In this document: piece after piece, positions 38,767-46,838 of the stretch
Layout: each line of letters opens with the position of its first letter
Position numbering within the stretch: position 1 is the first letter of the stretch
NCBI GenBank assembly: GCA_963779765.1
Contig: CAVZZP010000002.1
Span: 1,302,001-1,366,000, forward strand
Reading direction: 5' to 3'
DNA length: 64,000 nt
From: Silicimonas sp963779765
Lineage (GTDB): Bacteria > Pseudomonadota > Alphaproteobacteria > Rhodobacterales > Rhodobacteraceae
Program-made: the position numbers and the translations under genes
The notes under the pieces: model-generated
Database searches by the model: none
The model's input: the letters and a program-made list of their open reading frames with translations, nothing else
What the model was told of the DNA's origin: nothing

Positions 38767-39413
38767 TGAAGGATTTCCTCTCCGCCGCCGCGCATGGTGA
38801 ATTCGATCAGGGTGACGAGAGTTTCGCGCCGCGTCGTCAGCGAAGGCGCCTCAAGAAGTGCCTGCTTGTCCTCGGGCTCGAAGGGACAGAGCATCGACAG
38901 CGAGTTGATGAGCAATTCGTCCTCGGCATCGCGCAGGGAGTCCCAGTCGGTGCGAAGCTCTTCGAAATCAAAGAAATTCCTGAGCAACGGGAAGAACCGG
39001 TCGCGGTCCAGTCCCTTGTCGTGTTCGACCGGTCCCATGTCGCGCTCGAACCCAGACCACGAGACCCGGCACCGCCGGTACGGGGTGAAGCCGTCGACCT
39101 CCTCCTGAACGCGAAACCGCGAAAGCCCGGAGAGGGTGATCATGTAACGGCCGTCCTCGGTTTCGGAGAAGGCGGTGAGCCGTCCAGCGCAGCCGATGGC
39201 CTGAAGCTTGGGCCCGCCATCGAACTGGCCGTCGCGGGGCTGGATCATCCCGATCAGCCGGGACGGCGTCTTGAGGGTGTCCTCGATCATGGCGAGATAG
39301 CGCGGCTCGAAGATGTGAAGCGGCAGTCGCGCTCGCGGCAGAAGAAGAGCGCCAGGCAGGGGGAAGACGGGTATGGTGTCGGGGAGGTCCGATGCCGAAA
39401 GCATATATGGCAC
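38763..39413 (-). CDS. Lon N-terminal-domain (LON substrate-binding) protein
   Basis: A 216-residue stand-alone Lon substrate-binding domain with no ATPase or protease part. Typical segments are DTIPVFPLPGALLLPRARLP, LHIFEPRYLAMIEDTL and GCAGRLTAFSETEDGRYMI. In alphaproteobacteria this gene is regularly paired with the Trm112 gene and a thioredoxin-like gene, as here. The function is unknown; a role in substrate recognition or in quality control is possible. It follows the thioredoxin-TPR gene by 16 bases. Confidence 0.9.
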   Translation of the reverse strand: MPYMLSASDLPDTIPVFPLPGALLLPRARLPLHIFEPRYLAMIEDTLKTPSRLIGMIQPRDGQFDGGPKLQAIGCAGRLTAFSETEDGRYMITLSGLSRFRVQEEVDGFTPYRRCRVSWSGFERDMGPVEHDKGLDRDRFFPLLRNFFDFEELRTDWDSLRDAEDELLINSLSMLCPFEPEDKQALLEAPSLTTRRETLVTLIEFTMRGGGEEILQ

Positions 39414-39429
39414 CTAGCCCTCTCCCCGC

Positions 39430-40347
39430 TCAGGCAAAGATCAGCGACGATAGTTTTCTTCGACCGTTCAGCGCAATCGGATCATTCGGCTTCAGCGCCT
39501 CGAAGATCGTGAAAAGCTGGCTTTTTGCGGCGCCGTCGTTCCACTCGCGGTCGCGGCGGAAGGATTCCAGAAGATGATCCACCGCGCCGGCGATGTCGCC
39601 CGAGGCGTGAAGCGCCTGTGCAAGGTCGTAGCGCGCCTGCTGGTCGGTCGGGTCGGCCTCGACTGCTGCGCGAAGCTCGTTCACCGGGCCCGCATTCGCC
39701 GCTTGCCGGGCAAGAGCGAGTTGCGCGCGCGCAGCCTCAAGCTCGGGCGACTTCGCGATGCCCTCGGGGGCGTTGTCGATGAGAGCCGCTGCTTCTTCGG
39801 TCTGACCGAGTGCCAGATACGCGCGGGCGAGGCCGCCGTAGGACGGCGCGTTGGTGGGATCCTCCTGCAGGATCGCGGCGAAGACCTGGGCCGCATCCGC
39901 GGCAGCGCCTTCGGCAAGCATCGTCTCGGCGCTTTCGATGGCTTCCGACAGGCCGCCGTCCGCCTCGCCGCCCGCGGTCTGGATCAGTTTCTCGATGAAG
40001 CGCTTGATTTCGGACGCGGGAAGCGCGCCCTGAAACGCATCGACCGGCTGACCCTGCCAGAAGGCATAGACGGTCGGGATCGACTGGACGCGAAGCTGGC
40101 CGGCGATGCCCTGGTTTTCATCCACGTTGATCTTGACCAGTTTCACCGCGCCACGGGCATCCTTGACGGCGCCTTCGATGGCTGGAGTCAATTGGCGGCA
40201 GGGGCCGCACCAGGGCGCCCAGAAGTCGACGATGACGGGCACATGCCGGCTGGCCTCGACGACGTCGGCCATGAAGGTCGCTTCGGAGCTGTCCTTGATC
40301 AGGTCGGCGCCGGCGGCCGGCGCGGCATTGGCGTTGAGTTCGAGCAT
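39430..40347 (-). CDS. Thioredoxin-TPR protein (CnoX/YbbN-like)
   Basis: A 305-residue protein with an N-terminal thioredoxin domain (FWAPWCGPCRQLTPAIE, redox Cys47 and Cys50) and a C-terminal TPR region (LQEDPTNAPSYGGLARAYLA, ADPTDQQARYDLAQALHASG). This architecture matches CnoX/YbbN, a chaperone-redoxin that protects proteins from oxidative aggregation and hands clients to GroEL and DnaK. Unlike E. coli YbbN (SxxC), the CGPC site is complete, so oxidoreductase activity is expected. A second ATG at 40350 lies immediately upstream. Confidence 0.92.
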   Translation of the reverse strand: MLELNANAAPAAGADLIKDSSEATFMADVVEASRHVPVIVDFWAPWCGPCRQLTPAIEGAVKDARGAVKLVKINVDENQGIAGQLRVQSIPTVYAFWQGQPVDAFQGALPASEIKRFIEKLIQTAGGEADGGLSEAIESAETMLAEGAAADAAQVFAAILQEDPTNAPSYGGLARAYLALGQTEEAAALIDNAPEGIAKSPELEAARAQLALARQAANAGPVNELRAAVEADPTDQQARYDLAQALHASGDIAGAVDHLLESFRRDREWNDGAAKSQLFTIFEALKPNDPIALNGRRKLSSLIFA

Positions 40348-40415
40348 CACATTCCCCGCATGTCTGACGTCGGGCCTTATATGCGATCGCGGGGCGAATA
40401 ACCAAGGGGTCGGGA

Positions 40416-40739
40416 TCAGCCGCCACGTGAGATCAGTCCGGCACGACCTTTTTCCGACAGCGGGAGACAGCCTTTCAACCCCGCGGGGAGAACCAGTCTT
40501 GCGCCTGCCGCGTAGAGGTCCGCCGCAAGGCCGGGGCGGTTCGCGAAGGTGACGGACATGCGGCCGTGATCGACGATGGCGGCCTCGTCCGGTAAGGCCG
40601 CCATGAGCCGTACGGAAGGCAGCGGGACCACCGCCGCAGGGGCTGCGTCCGAGACCCGCATCACGACCGCCATGACGCCGACCCAGGCGGCGAGGACCAA
40701 CGGCAAGGCCAGTAGGCCGCGTCTAATAGTCGTGGACAT
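40416..40739 (-). CDS. Hypothetical small exported or anchored protein, last gene of unknown operon
   Basis: A 107-residue protein I do not recognise. It begins MSTTIRRGLLALPLVLAAWV, a signal-anchor or signal peptide, followed by about 70 mostly nonpolar and acidic residues with a single Cys (KGCLPLSEKGRAG) near the end. ATG 40739 lies 17 bases inside the upstream gene, which suggests coupling. Its position as last of four overlapping genes (with a FAD oxidase, a 4-span protein and a 349-residue anchored protein) is the main clue to its role. Confidence 0.65.
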   Translation of the reverse strand: MSTTIRRGLLALPLVLAAWVGVMAVVMRVSDAAPAAVVPLPSVRLMAALPDEAAIVDHGRMSVTFANRPGLAADLYAAGARLVLPAGLKGCLPLSEKGRAGLISRGG

Positions 40740-41772
40740 GCTCGATCCGCAGGGCACCGGGTTGTCGCAGTCTCTCGGAAAGGTCCGCGACAGGGATCAG
40801 GATGAGGTGGCGATAGTCGCCGCTCGCCTGCCGCAAGAAGGAGTGGAGCGCATTGTCGGCCGTCGGCGCGGGCGAGATCGCCGTGAAGAGGATGTCGTCG
40901 TTCCCTGCGATCTCGATGAAGTTGCCCCCGGCTTCGGCAAGATCCGCTGCGATCCGGGTGAAGGCGCGATAGCGGTCCGTCTCGATCTCGATACCGTTCT
41001 CGAGGTCGCCTACTACCCTCACGCCGTCGATGCCGGCCAGATCGTCAATCGCGATCCCCGTGACGACGCTTCGCATCCGCACGGCATCCTCTCCCATGCC
41101 CGCCACGGCCGCCTCGATCTGCCGGGCATAGCCAGCCTTGGCGCGGTACTCGAGGCCGAGGGCCAAGCGCCGCTCCCGGTCGCGCACTCCGTCGCCACCT
41201 TTCGAGCGCAGTTCCTCGACATCCGCGATGAAGTCCCACTTGTACCAAGGCACCTGCTGGAGGAATTTGGCGTAGCGTGCCGCCTGTTGCGCGCTCACGT
41301 CGTCGAGCGGAGCGCGATCAGGTCCGCGTGCAAGCGTTGCAAGACGCCCGAGCGTCTCCTCGTAGGCGGCCTTGGCGAGAAGCTCGGCGGTGAAGCTGAC
41401 GCCTATCGTATAGATCGTCATCTTCTGGTCGCCGGTCATTCCGCCCATTCCATCTGCCTGGGCCTTGAGCGGGCAGAGCGACGTCCAGAACCCGGCAATG
41501 GCGCGCAGGTACCCGAAGTCGTGTGGGTCGGAGGTCGCGACCACGCGGGCGTAGTCGTCGTAGGCGTGAACGATGTGCCATTCGGGATAGGTCGTCAGCG
41601 TCCGGCTTTCCGGTCGCCGCCATTCGGGCGCGACGAGGGGAACGTAGGGCTCACCCGTCTGCGCCTCGCCGGTGCAGGCCACTTCGACATATCCGACGGG
41701 CAAGAGAAGGAGGAGAACGAGAGCGAAAAGCGCGAGGACCAGGCGCTTCGTCCAGCGCCAGAGGGTTCTCAT
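40723..41772 (-). CDS. Hypothetical membrane-anchored protein, 349 aa
   Basis: I do not recognise the family. One N-terminal membrane helix (WTKRLVLALFALVLLLLLPV) is followed by a large domain that should face the periplasm. Distinct stretches are TLTTYPEWHIVHAYDDYARV, IAGFWTSLCPLKAQADGMGG, FLQQVPWYKWDFIADVEELR, and a C-terminal beta-rich section with GNFIEIAGNDDILFTAISPA. Two Cys are present (33 and about 99). It overlaps its 4-span neighbour by 4 bases and the next gene by 17, so it is almost certainly co-translated with them. Confidence 0.75.
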   Translation of the reverse strand: MRTLWRWTKRLVLALFALVLLLLLPVGYVEVACTGEAQTGEPYVPLVAPEWRRPESRTLTTYPEWHIVHAYDDYARVVATSDPHDFGYLRAIAGFWTSLCPLKAQADGMGGMTGDQKMTIYTIGVSFTAELLAKAAYEETLGRLATLARGPDRAPLDDVSAQQAARYAKFLQQVPWYKWDFIADVEELRSKGGDGVRDRERRLALGLEYRAKAGYARQIEAAVAGMGEDAVRMRSVVTGIAIDDLAGIDGVRVVGDLENGIEIETDRYRAFTRIAADLAEAGGNFIEIAGNDDILFTAISPAPTADNALHSFLRQASGDYRHLILIPVADLSERLRQPGALRIEHVHDY

Positions 41773-42173
41773 GCCCGGCGGCTCCAGTCCAGGCTGGCGA
41801 TCAGGGCTGCCGCGCCGAGGCCGATGTGCGGCAGGTTCGCGAGAATGCGGAAGGTGAAGGGCAGACTTTGCACGCCGTTGGTGAAGATGCCGAAGTCGAG
41901 GTAGCCCGATCCTGTCGCCAGCCCCAGAAGACCGTCGCCAAGGTAGAGCGCTCCGAACAGGACGAGGAACGTGCGCGCCGCACGCGAGGAGACGAGCGCG
42001 GCGACGAGCGCCCAGAGGGCCGAAGCGAGGTGGAGCGCGTCATCGAAGAGATCGAGGGCGAAGACCCCGAAGGCCACGCCTTCCTCGTCTGTCGCGCCGG
42101 GGATGTAGTTCAGCGACGCCGCACCCAGGAGGATGACGAAATAGGCCAGTGCGGCCCTCTGCCAGAAGCTCAT
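41769..42173 (-). CDS. Hypothetical four-span membrane protein
   Basis: A 134-residue polytopic protein with four likely spans: RAALAYFVILLGAASLNYIP, ALHLASALWALVAALVSS, RTFLVLFGALYLGDGLLGLA, and ANLPHIGLGAAALIASL. The layout resembles small DUF4383-type integral proteins, but I cannot assign a family firmly. ATG 42173 overlaps the stop of the FAD-oxidase gene by 4 bases, and its own stop overlaps the next start by 4 bases. It would place a membrane component beside a putatively exported flavin enzyme. Confidence 0.75.
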   Translation of the reverse strand: MSFWQRAALAYFVILLGAASLNYIPGATDEEGVAFGVFALDLFDDALHLASALWALVAALVSSRAARTFLVLFGALYLGDGLLGLATGSGYLDFGIFTNGVQSLPFTFRILANLPHIGLGAAALIASLDWSRRA

Positions 42174-43678
42174 GCCAGTGCCTCCAGGTAGTTGTCCCAG
42201 AACATGTTGCGGAAGACGAGGTTGGGGTCCAGTTCGCGTTTGCGCTCGACGAACTCTCGGGCGCGGGGATAGGCGCGCATGAACTGGTCGGGCGTCGCGT
42301 GCGGACGGTAGGGCAGGTAATATGTTCCGCCTAAATCCAGCACCCGGTCGATCAGGTTGCGGGTCATGCGGCGATGGTCGATCTCGGCGCGCTCGGTCAT
42401 TTCCTGGCTGAACAGCATAACGCATGCGATGCGCGGGCCGGGTGCATACGACAGCACGCTTTCGCGGTCGGCCTGAACGTAGCGCAGCGTGATGTTCATC
42501 ATCTCCTGGTATGACGAAGGAATGACGGTCTGGCAGGCGTCGATGAAATCGGCGAAGCGGTCCGGCGGAACGAAGTATTCGTGCAGGATGTCTGTGCGCT
42601 GATCGTCCCTATCGTCAAGGGTGATGACGGGTTCGTTCAGGAGCGAGTTGCGCGTAACCGCACCGCCAGCGACGAGAGGGCCTAGCCGCGTCTCGATCCC
42701 CCACCTGATGTTCTTGACGGTCTCGTTGTAGACCTGCGCCCGGAATACCCGCGCCGCGGCGCGGCTGACGAAGCCCGATCCGCTGGCGGGAGGGAGTTCG
42801 GTCTGATCGTCGGCGTCGCGGAAGGTGATCATCAGCGCGTCCTCGAAGAAGGTCGCGCGGTCGACGTTCAGGCGGCCGTAGGCCATGCTGACGTCGCCTG
42901 CCTCGATGGCGCCGACAAAATACTGGGCGAAGTCGCGCGACGGCATCTCCTGGAAGGTCGGAACGAGACGGCGGTTCGGGACCATCTCGACCTCCATGTC
43001 GACGATAGCGCCGGTGAGGCCATAGCCGCCCATGGTCAGCCCGAAGAGGTCGGCGAATTCGTCGCGCGAGACCCGCAGAAGTTCTCCGTCGGGGCGGAGC
43101 ATGTAGATGGTGCGGACCGTCGATCCCATCGGGCCGTGCGAAACGGGCCAGCCGTGGGCATTGACGCAGAAGGTCGCGGCGACGCCAAAGTCATTGTTCG
43201 ATTGCATGACCTTGGGGCTCATTCCGACGGCGTCGAGCTGTGCGATGACCTGGCTCCAGCGCGCGCCGGGATGGACGCGGTAGACGCCCTGGCGCTGGTC
43301 GGGCTCGACGAGGCCGTTGTCGAAGGTGACGGCGTGACCCTCGGCCGGTATGGCGTGGCCACCCATGCTGTGGCGCGCCGCGCCGACGTTGAACGGCCTG
43401 CCTTCCGAGCGCGCCTCGTCCATCTCGCGACGGAGGTGCGCCAGAAGCTGGTCGCCCGGATTGTCGCGCAGGACCGTGTGGCGGAACACCGGCGTCTCGT
43501 TCAGAAGGCTCGCGTCGTTCAGCGTCCCCTCGGCCCCAGTCGGGCCGAGAAGCGTGGTCCCTGCGACGGACGGTACATTGCTGGAGTAGCGTCCGCCAAG
43601 CCAGGCGCCTGCGGCTGCGCCCGTGCCGAACAGGATCGTCCTGCGGGTCAGCTGCCCCCTCACGCCTGGATAGCTCAT
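42170..43678 (-). CDS. Putative Tat-exported FAD-linked oxidase (aldonolactone-oxidase-like)
   Basis: A 502-residue flavoprotein. TRRTILFGTGAAAGAWLGG at the start is a twin-arginine signal. The FAD-binding (PCMH-like) part includes RPFNVGAARHSMGGHAIPA, FGVAATFCVNAHGWPVSHGP, and MGGYGLTGAIVDMEVEM. The C-terminal part (YYLPYRPHATPDQFMRAYP) with ELDPNLVFRNMFWDNYLEAL resembles the ALO/gulonolactone oxidase end, where substrate-bearing sugar lactones bind. The substrate is unknown. ATG 43678 starts just before the RR motif; the longer frame to 43744 is rejected. It heads four overlapping genes of unknown function. Confidence 0.82.
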   Translation of the reverse strand: MSYPGVRGQLTRRTILFGTGAAAGAWLGGRYSSNVPSVAGTTLLGPTGAEGTLNDASLLNETPVFRHTVLRDNPGDQLLAHLRREMDEARSEGRPFNVGAARHSMGGHAIPAEGHAVTFDNGLVEPDQRQGVYRVHPGARWSQVIAQLDAVGMSPKVMQSNNDFGVAATFCVNAHGWPVSHGPMGSTVRTIYMLRPDGELLRVSRDEFADLFGLTMGGYGLTGAIVDMEVEMVPNRRLVPTFQEMPSRDFAQYFVGAIEAGDVSMAYGRLNVDRATFFEDALMITFRDADDQTELPPASGSGFVSRAAARVFRAQVYNETVKNIRWGIETRLGPLVAGGAVTRNSLLNEPVITLDDRDDQRTDILHEYFVPPDRFADFIDACQTVIPSSYQEMMNITLRYVQADRESVLSYAPGPRIACVMLFSQEMTERAEIDHRRMTRNLIDRVLDLGGTYYLPYRPHATPDQFMRAYPRAREFVERKRELDPNLVFRNMFWDNYLEALA

Positions 43679-43811
43679 GCCTTCACTCCATCGGCCGGAG
43701 CATCCCCCGGCATCCACTGACGCGATGCCGCGGCCGGGCGTCAACAGCGCGCTTCGGGCGCACCTGTCCGCAGCGGCTTCATGTCCGCGTTCTGCAACAG
43801 TTTTCCTGCCG

Positions 43812-44600
43812 CTAAAGGTCGAATGTGGCGAAAACCGGGACGTGGTCCGACGGTTGGTCCCAGCCTCGCGCGTCCCGCAGGATGCGGCTGGAGTGTGCCG
43901 CGGCGGCGATGTCCGGCGTGGCCCAGATGTGGTCCAGACGGCGGCCGCGGTCCGCTTCGGCCCAGTCCCGCGCCCGGTAGGACCACCAGGAATAAAGCAG
44001 CCCCGACGGGATGTCCTGACGCGTGACGTCGACCCACGCGCCGGCGTCCTGAGCCTGCGCCAGGTGCTCGACCTCGACCGGGGTGTGGCTGACGATCTTC
44101 AGAAGCTTCTTGTGGTCCCAGACATCGTCCTCGCGCGGGGCGATGTTCAGGTCGCCGACGAGGATCGACTTCCGTGGCGCATCGGCGTGGAAGTGGTCGC
44201 GCATCTCGGTCAGAAAGTCGAGCTTCTGCCCGAACTTCACGTTGATCTCGCGGTCGGGTTCGTCGCCCCCGGCCGGAACATAGACGTTGTGGACCGTCAC
44301 CCCGTTCTCAAGCGTCGCGCGCGACATGGCGGGCATGACCAAGCGTCGCCCAGTCCTGGTTGCCGGCGTCGAGGAGAGGGGTCTTCGAGAGGATCGCGAC
44401 GCCGTTGTAGCCCTTCTGCCCGCGGGCGACCATGTGCCGATAGCCAAGGCTATGGAACAGCTCGAGAGGGATCTCTCGACCGGCGATTTGCACTCCTGGA
44501 GGCAAAGTACGTCCGGCGCGTGATCCTGCATCAGTCGACCGACGAGCGCCTCGCGCAGGCGAACCGAGTTGATGTTCCATGTGGCGATGGTGAATGGCAT
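43812..44600 (-). CDS. xthA: Exodeoxyribonuclease III (internal compensating frameshifts)
   Basis: XthA is the main AP endonuclease and 3' phosphatase of base-excision repair. ATWNINSVRLREALVGRLM starts the protein; VYVPAGGDEPDREINVKFGQ, LVGDLNIAPREDDVW, LDHIWATPDI and the end QPSDHVPVFATF carry the metal and catalytic residues. The frame is open for 262 codons, but about 45 residues (roughly 38-84) are scrambled. A missing base near 44486-44490 and an extra base in CCC 44349-44351 cancel each other. The true segment (IAGREIPLELFHSLGYRHMV) is in the other frame. The real protein is probably intact. Confidence 0.92.
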   Translation of the reverse strand: MPFTIATWNINSVRLREALVGRLMQDHAPDVLCLQECKSPVERSLSSCSIALAIGTWSPAGRRATTASRSSRRPLSSTPATRTGRRLVMPAMSRATLENGVTVHNVYVPAGGDEPDREINVKFGQKLDFLTEMRDHFHADAPRKSILVGDLNIAPREDDVWDHKKLLKIVSHTPVEVEHLAQAQDAGAWVDVTRQDIPSGLLYSWWSYRARDWAEADRGRRLDHIWATPDIAAAAHSSRILRDARGWDQPSDHVPVFATFDL

Positions 44601-44645
44601 TCAGGCGACCTCCCGGCGCTTGGATGGGCGCTCGGCGGACCGACG

Positions 44646-45620
44646 TCAAGGACGCGAGAGCCTCTCGATGGCGGCTATCAGCGCGTCGTGGAAGGCATCA
44701 GGTGCTTCGACCTGCGGGATATGTCCCACGCCTTCAAGCCAGGTGACCGGCGCACTGCCCAAGGCCGACGACAAAAGGTCGGCTTCTTGCGGCGGTGTCA
44801 CGGTGTCCTCTGTCCCCCAGATGAGCGAGACCGGCAAGCCGAGGTCTGCATAGGACGCGGCCTCCGTGCTACGAGCGCCACGCGGCGGAATGAGAAGCGT
44901 CGGCAACCAGGCCGCCATGGCGGCGGTTGTGCCCTTGAGGGTAAGGGGGCGCCGGAAGAGATCGTGCTGCGCTTCCGTCAAGGCGTCCTTGCGATAGAGG
45001 AACCGCTTGTAGAGCCAGGCCGAAAGCTTTGGATTGAGGACGCTGGCGGCGAGCGCCGTCTCTCGCATTCCTGATTTCCCGAGATACCAGGGAAGCGATC
45101 GTCCCGTGCCGTCGTGCCCGAGCGACAGCGCGCCGGCGATTATCACGGCGCCACGAAAGGCGTCGGGATCGGCGATCATCGCCTCGGCCGCCGCGCCGGC
45201 ACCGAAGGAATGGGCAACGAGGATCGGGCGAATGTCCTCCGCCTCGACAAGGGCGAGGATCCTCAGACCCTGCGCCTGACGGCTGTAGTCGGTCCGGTCC
45301 GACCTCTCGGACAGACCCATGGGCGGAAGGTCGATGGCGATGGCGCGGTAACCCCGCACGGCGAGGACGTCGAGCGTTTCGGCCCACATCCCCGACCAGC
45401 CGACGGCACCGTGGACGAGGAGGACGGGGATACCGTCGTCGGATCCCCGCTCGACCACATGGATGGCGCCATGCGGCGTGTCGATCATGCGGCTGCCCTC
45501 GACGGTCAGCGCAGCCGCCTCATCGATCTCGCGCCGGTCGGCCGCAAAGCGAGACCCGGCCAGCAGCAGGGCAAGGACGACAGCAAGGGCTGCAGCAAGG
45601 CGCAAGATGAGCTTCAGCAC
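44646..45620 (-). CDS. Membrane-anchored alpha/beta hydrolase
   Basis: About 324 residues. An N-terminal signal anchor (LILRLAAALAVVLALLLAGS) leads into an alpha/beta-hydrolase fold: oxyanion segment VLLVHGAVGWSGMW, nucleophile elbow LVAHSFGAGAAAEAM, the acid in LIWGTEDTVTPP and the His in LEGVGHIPQVEAP. The substrate is unknown. GTG 45620 puts the anchor at the N-terminus; a GTG at 45662 gives a 14-residue longer form. It lies between the MFS gene and xthA on the same strand. Confidence 0.85.
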   Translation of the reverse strand: MLKLILRLAAALAVVLALLLAGSRFAADRREIDEAAALTVEGSRMIDTPHGAIHVVERGSDDGIPVLLVHGAVGWSGMWAETLDVLAVRGYRAIAIDLPPMGLSERSDRTDYSRQAQGLRILALVEAEDIRPILVAHSFGAGAAAEAMIADPDAFRGAVIIAGALSLGHDGTGRSLPWYLGKSGMRETALAASVLNPKLSAWLYKRFLYRKDALTEAQHDLFRRPLTLKGTTAAMAAWLPTLLIPPRGARSTEAASYADLGLPVSLIWGTEDTVTPPQEADLLSSALGSAPVTWLEGVGHIPQVEAPDAFHDALIAAIERLSRP

Positions 45621-45668
45621 GTTCCCTGCTCCGCTTCGAGGCTCATCCTGGAAACGTCCCACATGCCG

Positions 45669-46826
45669 TCACCCCTGCCCCGCCGTTCGGGAAGGCAGGA
45701 GAGATGAGGCGAACCATATCGCGAGGATCGGCAGAGGCAGGGCGAGAGCGAAGGTCGCGCGAAGGCCGATCTCTTCGGCCAGCGCGCCGAAAGCCGACGG
45801 ACCGACGAATCCGATGAGGGTCGAGATCGTCGAGTAGGCCGCCACGTTCTCGGCGGCGGGTCGACCGGGCGCGCGGGCGGACGCTGCGAAGGCCTGCGGC
45901 TGGACGGTCGACATTCCCGCGCCGATGAGGAGGAGCCCCGCCATCAGAAGCGGCAGCGTAGGCGCCGCCACGACGGCCAGGATGCCGAGAAAGAGGACAA
46001 TGGCGAAGCCGCGCGCCGTCCGAACCGTGCCATAGAGCGCTACCAGCCGATCCCCTGCAAAACGCCCGGCCGTCTGCGTCGCGACCACGGCGGGCAGGGC
46101 CAGTGCGGCGACCCAATCCGTCGCGCCGAAGGTGTCGCGGGCATAGATCACCGCCCAACCCCGCGTCGCGCCCTCCATCAATACGCCGGCCGCCGCGAAG
46201 GCGCCTATGGCGAGAATGGCCGGTCCGGGAACGGCGAAGCGGCGTGCGGGACCTGTTTCTTCTCCGTTGGCGCTCAGTGGCATCGTCCCGACGACGACTG
46301 CGACAGCGAAGGTCAGAAGGACGGTGTGCCAGAGAAACTGCGTCAGTGGAGCGATGTCTTCCCGAACGAAAAGGGTTGCGACGAGCGTCGTCACGAGGAA
46401 GCCGACGGCCCACCACCCGTGGCAGCGGCTCATGATCCGCGCCCCGTTGGCCGTCTCGAAGCGGTCCGCCTCGACGTTGATGGCGACGTTGCCTGTGCTG
46501 AACGCGACGCCGAGGAGGAAGAGAGACGCCGCAAGCCCCAGCCCGGAGGGAGAGAGTCCGCAGAAGATTTGCGCCGCCGCCGTCATGGGCAGGCCCAAGA
46601 CGAGAACCTGGCGCGGTCCGCGGGCCTGAATGAGCGGCGCGACCATGATGGATCCCAGAACGACGCCGACCGGCATCCCCAGAAGAACGAGTCCGTAGGC
46701 GGCCTCGGACAGACCCAAATCCAGCTGAATCTCGGGCAAACGCAGGAATAGCCCGCCGACCACCGAGGCGTGGAGCGCGAAGGCCGCCATGATGCGGGCG
46801 GCGTGCCCGCGCGGATCGATTGTCAT
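45669..46826 (-). CDS. MFS transporter (YbjJ/FucP-like branch)
   Basis: A 385-residue major-facilitator protein with about 12 spans. The start ARIMAAFALHASVVGGLFLR with LPEIQLDLGLSEAAYGLVLL resembles the YbjJ-type branch. Other features are MVAPLIQARGPRQVLVLGLP and SRCHGWWAVGFLVTTLV. The substrate is not predictable. It lies 12 bases downstream of the ABC-transporter ATPase on the same strand but shows no functional link to it. Confidence 0.88.
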   Translation of the reverse strand: MTIDPRGHAARIMAAFALHASVVGGLFLRLPEIQLDLGLSEAAYGLVLLGMPVGVVLGSIMVAPLIQARGPRQVLVLGLPMTAAAQIFCGLSPSGLGLAASLFLLGVAFSTGNVAINVEADRFETANGARIMSRCHGWWAVGFLVTTLVATLFVREDIAPLTQFLWHTVLLTFAVAVVVGTMPLSANGEETGPARRFAVPGPAILAIGAFAAAGVLMEGATRGWAVIYARDTFGATDWVAALALPAVVATQTAGRFAGDRLVALYGTVRTARGFAIVLFLGILAVVAAPTLPLLMAGLLLIGAGMSTVQPQAFAASARAPGRPAAENVAAYSTISTLIGFVGPSAFGALAEEIGLRATFALALPLPILAIWFASSLLPSRTAGQG

Positions 46827-46838
46827 GTGAGGGTTGGC

